A stretch of DNA of 49,930 nucleotides, from the NCBI GenBank assembly GCA_018398765.1, contig JAHBMJ010000392.1, positions 1 to 49,930 of the forward strand, read 5' to 3'. Shown piece by piece: positions 45,828 to 49,930 of the stretch. The notes under the pieces were generated by a model. That model was not told where the DNA came from and did not search any database. It saw only the letters and a list, made by a program, of their open reading frames with translations. Every line of letters begins with the position of its first letter. The first letter of the stretch is position 1. The DNA is from Chromera velia (lineage: Eukaryota; Sar; Chromeraceae). The translations under genes were made by a program, and so were the position numbers.

Positions 45828-46914
45828 GTCAGTCATCAGACTTAAATGCATGCAGTAGGCTATTCTCTCTATTTTTTTTTTTTCAGCCTCCGTGTGTGTC
45901 TAGACGAAACGGGACGGAAAGATGTATAACATTTTTTCTATATGTTTCCATCCATTCAGTTGAAGAGACCGGGAGAGGAAAATAGGGAGAGTGGAAACCG
46001 GCCTGAGGGCATATGCATGAGTGTGCATAAGCTATCACAATCACGACCTTCACTAGCGACCTTCGTAATCATGTCCTCTTGCACGTCCTGCTTTCTATTG
46101 CACGTACAAGGGCGTCTGCATCCTAGTCTACGTCGCTGTGACAGTATTTTTCTGGGGCAGGGCCCTCCCGGGCATTCCTACACAGCTTGCGCTCTTCACT
46201 ATTCCTTAGACAATTCTGCATACATTCTCCCAGACTTCATGGTTTGTGATTGGACTAGTAATTGGATTTCTGTACTGCAGAGGCTCTCATTCAAATAGAA
46301 GACGCCTTCAAGCTGCCAAAGAGCCCGAGCTCAGGATCCCGCCGGTCAATAGAGCATGTAGCCTGAAAGGTGTCTTTGACGTGCAATTGCATGAACTGCC
46401 TGAAATCCATCGTTTCAGCTCTCTGCGTGCGTCATTGCGTGCATCAACAGACTGCATGCATGGGAGTTCTTGTTATTGATTCATGTATGGCATTGCTTAC
46501 TGGAACGTCCATCCATCCACCCACCCATCGCTTTAGCTGGCTTCGCGTTGTTGATTTTGCATGCTTTATGGAATCATAGTGCTTAATTCTCTTTCTCAAC
46601 GTTTGCTCGTTCTTCCCCGTGTACGATCTTTCTATTTCAATTCTCTTCCTTTTGCACTGTACATTGGCTCCTGTAGTCGAGAAGGCACATCACATGCAGA
46701 AATTGGTATGATCGAGGTAGCTGCATGCATGCATCATCGATCAACCTTCTACATCTTCAAAATGCATGTCACCCGTCCGACGATTTGCACTCCATGCAGT
46801 GGTATTCCCCTTGACTTGCCAGTGCGTTTGCAAGCCATGATGCAGCATGGGTGCTCTCTCTGTCTCTCATATTGCTATATACGGCAACTGCATGTGTGCC
46901 CCTTCTGGTGTATA
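45828..46914. other. Flank of the kinase relic; possible stray exon
   Basis: An open + strand frame near 46230-46330 reads WFVIGLVIGFLYCRGSHSNR, a plausible membrane segment followed by basic residues, but it has no clear start and no partner exons. The rest shows no coding signal. Confidence 0.3.
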
Positions 46915-48053
46915 TAGATCGAAAAAGGGAATCTTACCCCAGGCCTTACGAGGACCGTCTGAAGTCTGTCACAGCAGACAGAAGAGACTGCCTGTACACG
47001 CTTCAGCGAAGGCAGAGAGAGGTCTTCAGACTCGTTTGCTTCACTTGAGCCAGGTTCCCAGGGACCTTGTCAGAGCGGTCTGTCTAGATTCTATCCAAGG
47101 ATGCCAAGGGCTTTCTGTTAGGGAGAGAAATGGGGGCTGTCGGTGGAGACCAGTTGCTTATGGTAGAAGTCTCACTCAGACCTTCAGCCTCTTGTGACTG
47201 TTGTCTGGTCTCTCGAGGAGGTGGATCGTCTGAGGAAGTTTCCCTTCTTTCCATTCATTCGAGATAGCCGCGAGCTAAACCATGTGGAGGGAGCGACAGA
47301 GACAAGCTACTTCATCCGGAAAATTGCGATCGAGGCACTTGACCCTCAACTGGGGCCAGTTTGACACCGTGTATCTTGTATACATGAGAAAGAACTTGTC
47401 GAAGATTGAAGGAGGTCCGGGGATGGGAAAAATGCGGACCTTCCGAGCTATTTTTTCTAAGATCGAGTATCAGCTCAAACTGAAGATCAAAGAAGTCCCT
47501 TCTCACGGACAAGGGTGTCCTTGTTGGAGAAACAAATTTCTCTATATTGAACGCGGTCGCGGGTATTCATGAAAACGGACTCATCAGGGAAAACGGAAAC
47601 AAATGAACTCCTGAAATTGTCCTGCTTGTCAACGAGAACAAGCTAGAAGATGAATTCCGTGTTCTTAAAGGTCTCTGTCATTCTCGACAAGAAGGCATAT
47701 GCAGCTGTACAGGGATATTGTGAGAACGAACGCAGCTGGAGCTTCTTTGAAGCGAAGAAGCAGGCTCTGATGGATGCACACCTGATCTGCACAACGCTGT
47801 TTTCTATCCCAAAGATCCTTGACCTGTTCGATGGCAAGCTGCCCTTTGGCCTCTCTATGATGCTTTATGAGGAGTCTTCTCAAGCAAAGGAATTCAAGAC
47901 GGTCAACTCTATATCCCTTCTCTCAGACAACACCTCGAAGTTCATGCTTGTCGGGGACTATCGACAGCTCCCCCCATACATCTCAAGCCGGCATGCCGAA
48001 GAAGCAAAGGGATGTTGGTCTCTTCACATACACTGGGAGGAGGACTACTTTTG
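46915..48053 (+). pseudogene. Broken UPF1/DNA2-type superfamily 1 helicase
   Basis: Coding remnants lie in several registers. Around 47395-47490: LSKIEGGPGMGKMRTFRAIF, a degraded Walker A (family form GPPGTGKT). From 47650: AHLICTTLFSIPKILDLFDG, then MMLYEESSQAKEF, the Walker B box (family form DEASQ, with the Asp replaced), then FMLVGDYRQLPPYISSRHAE, the motif III region GDxxQLPP typical of the UPF1/SETX/DNA2 group. Between these parts the frame shifts and stops occur, for example a TGA near 47363. An upstream open piece, LEEVDRLRKFPFFPFIRDSR (47208 on), fits a pre-helicase segment but is not diagnostic. The second RecA domain (motifs IV-VI) is not found downstream, so the gene is truncated as well as broken. 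An active copy elsewhere in the genome is likely. Confidence 0.78.
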
Positions 48054-49795
48054 AGTGCATTTTGACTTTCCGATTGGCAAGGAAGAGACCAAAAAGAGAG
48101 ACGGAAAAATTTGAGTAGAGGTGAGTCAAGATGGACAATAAAAAAAGTCAATAAAACAGTAGGCTGCATGTTCCTTCTTATATGCCAAAGTGAGTTGATT
48201 TGAGACCAATAATTATGCAGTGATACATGGAAGAGGCTTAAAAGGAGAATCAATGGAGACAGAGCAAGAAAACAGATCGAAGGAGAGAGAGAGTTGACAG
48301 CCAGAGCTGAGACTGTTTGAAAAGAGACGAAGCAGACCAAAGGATCTCATACTTAGATCTTCCAAAAGGAGTGCCACCTTGTTCGTTGTGTCTGTCCGTG
48401 TTTCTGTCTCTGCGGGTCGCTATTTTTTTACCTGCTGGACTGGTTTTTTTTTTCATTTGGGGCTGAGTTGCGTCGTTTCATGTTCGTTCTACACCGTGGG
48501 TCCTATGGAGGTCCTGATCTCATTCTTTTCGTCCTGACCTCATTTTTTTCTCGGACCGTGTTTTTTTCCGCGCATCGTGATGCGTACATCATTGGTTCTT
48601 CACACACTTGTATGTTTTCCTTTTTTAAATAAATTCTACCCTATGCATTGTTTGTATGCATCCCTGGCAGTACTTGTCTGGACTTGCTCTTTGTGCGTCT
48701 GCTTCCTGTGTGCAGGAGAGATTCTTCCATCTAATCCGAGGCCTCTTTTGGACAGGGGCGCCCGAGTGCGTCTCCAAAGAGAGCACCCAGTGCATCCACA
48801 AAAAAGAGATCGGAAAAAGGGTGGAAGAACAGTGGAAACGACGAAGGGCCTCAGGCTGGCCCCAATGAAGAAGTGCCGAATTAATCGATGGGAAAGTACG
48901 GATTTCAGGTTTCGGGTTCGGGTTAAGAGGCATATAGGGTGGCAATGGGGAGGTGGCAGGGGGTTCTGTGTAAGGTAAAGAAGGAAGATATGAACGGCTT
49001 TATCTGAAGATGATGGCAGTCTTCTTGAATCTGTATCTCTAAAACGCTGTTTGCTTGATTGATGCCTGCATCTCCATCCTTCCTTAAGGGACTGATGGTG
49101 TTGAGAGTGACAACCAGTAGTGAGCTGACTGGCTTTCCAACAACGTGACTGTGTGCAGCGGTGTGCAGTCTGTTGTAAGTTAAGCATGAAGCAGTCCGTC
49201 TGTTCGCATGCAAGGACAGGATGAGACAGTCCATATGGAAGGACTGAAACGGTTTAAAAGACAAGCCGCTTCTAAAACAGATATATCAATCAGCGCCTTG
49301 ATTGTTCTGTAAAGATCAAATAAACGAGCGCGCTTTGTTCTCTAAAGTCAAACGAACGGGCGCTTTTGGCCCGCAGTGAATGGTTACAAAAGTGACCTTG
49401 TGCATGTCTAAGTTCGCGTTCAGCCACTTTCATGTATGGAGCAAAAAGAGGGTGCAGCTCTTCCTCTTAAGTGCTTTTTGGTTTTCTTACAGCTCCCGAA
49501 GACATAATTTCAGGGATTTTTTTCGTTGGTGTCAACTTAAATATTTGAATTAAATTAACTCAAACAATTGAGCGCATTGGCAGCGGTATTGTATAATACA
49601 AACATACATATATATTTTAATAATTCATAAATGCATATAGTATAATGCAAACAGGGAGAAACAGACAGGGGCGAGAGATAGAAGACAGGAAGCTGAAGAG
49701 CATACATCCACCACCATAACCACTCATATGCCAAACCAGATTGGAAGAGAGGACAACCCGATATACAAGATAGGTAGACAGGCAGCCGCCCTTTC
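48054..49795. other. No gene recognised
   Basis: Short frames without motifs. 49490-49640 is AT-rich. Confidence 0.4.
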
Positions 49796-49799
49796 ATCA

Positions 49800-49930
49800 T
49801 CTTCAGCTTCCTCCTCCATTCCATCCTCCCCCTCCTCTCCTTCCCCCTCTTCCCCCTCCCCCTCCCCCTCCCCCTCCTCCTCCTCCTCCTCCTCCTCCTC
49901 CTCCCTCCATGCCTCTTCCTCCTCGTCCTC
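49800..49930. repeat. CTC/CCT pyrimidine microsatellite at window edge
   Basis: Pure pyrimidine blocks, first ccctcc-type then a CTC triplet run of about 30 bases, continuing with small interruptions to the end of the window. Confidence 0.92.

Overview
This window looks like nuclear DNA of a protist. The evidence is a ten-exon casein kinase 1 gene with 120-450 base introns, very low gene density, long microsatellites, fold-back repeats and decayed genes or retroelements. There are no operons, no bacterial-style gene packing and no viral genes that I can see. The intact genes read with the standard code and end in TAG or TGA. A photosynthetic alveolate such as a chromerid would fit the style, but that is only a guess.

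Layout. 1-5361: a mosaic of dispersed repeats and microsatellites. 5362-7728 (-): the large last exon of an acidic, probably nuclear protein whose first residues resemble the end of a BRCT domain. 7740-13980: repeats, including an exact 598-base duplication around a single N at 11811 that looks like an assembly artefact. 14070-17160 (-): a decayed Penelope-like retroelement with a GIY-YIG endonuclease placed before the reverse transcriptase. 18784-19014: a large inverted repeat. 19385-20090: a 36-base minisatellite. 20565-21512 (-): an unrecognised broken reading frame. 22117-25463: a family of modular dispersed repeats, interrupted by a MITE-like fold-back element at 24063-24545. 25755-27375 (+): a three-exon gene for a 401-residue glycine-rich, acidic protein of unknown function. 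27376-33575: microsatellites and no convincing gene. 33576-34185 (+): a small predicted secreted protein followed by a second ORF. 38215-42478 (-): an intact casein kinase 1 gene. 43790-45827 (+): a broken protein kinase gene (CMGC/MAPK-like). 46915-48053 (+): a broken UPF1/DNA2-type helicase.

I see no pathway linking the genes. The most useful general signal is in the introns. In the two multi-exon intact genes, 9 of 11 donors have C at +3 (mostly GTCAGT or GTCGGT), and all 11 acceptors end in GCAG. The most interesting element is the retroelement with its endonuclease domain at the N-terminal end.
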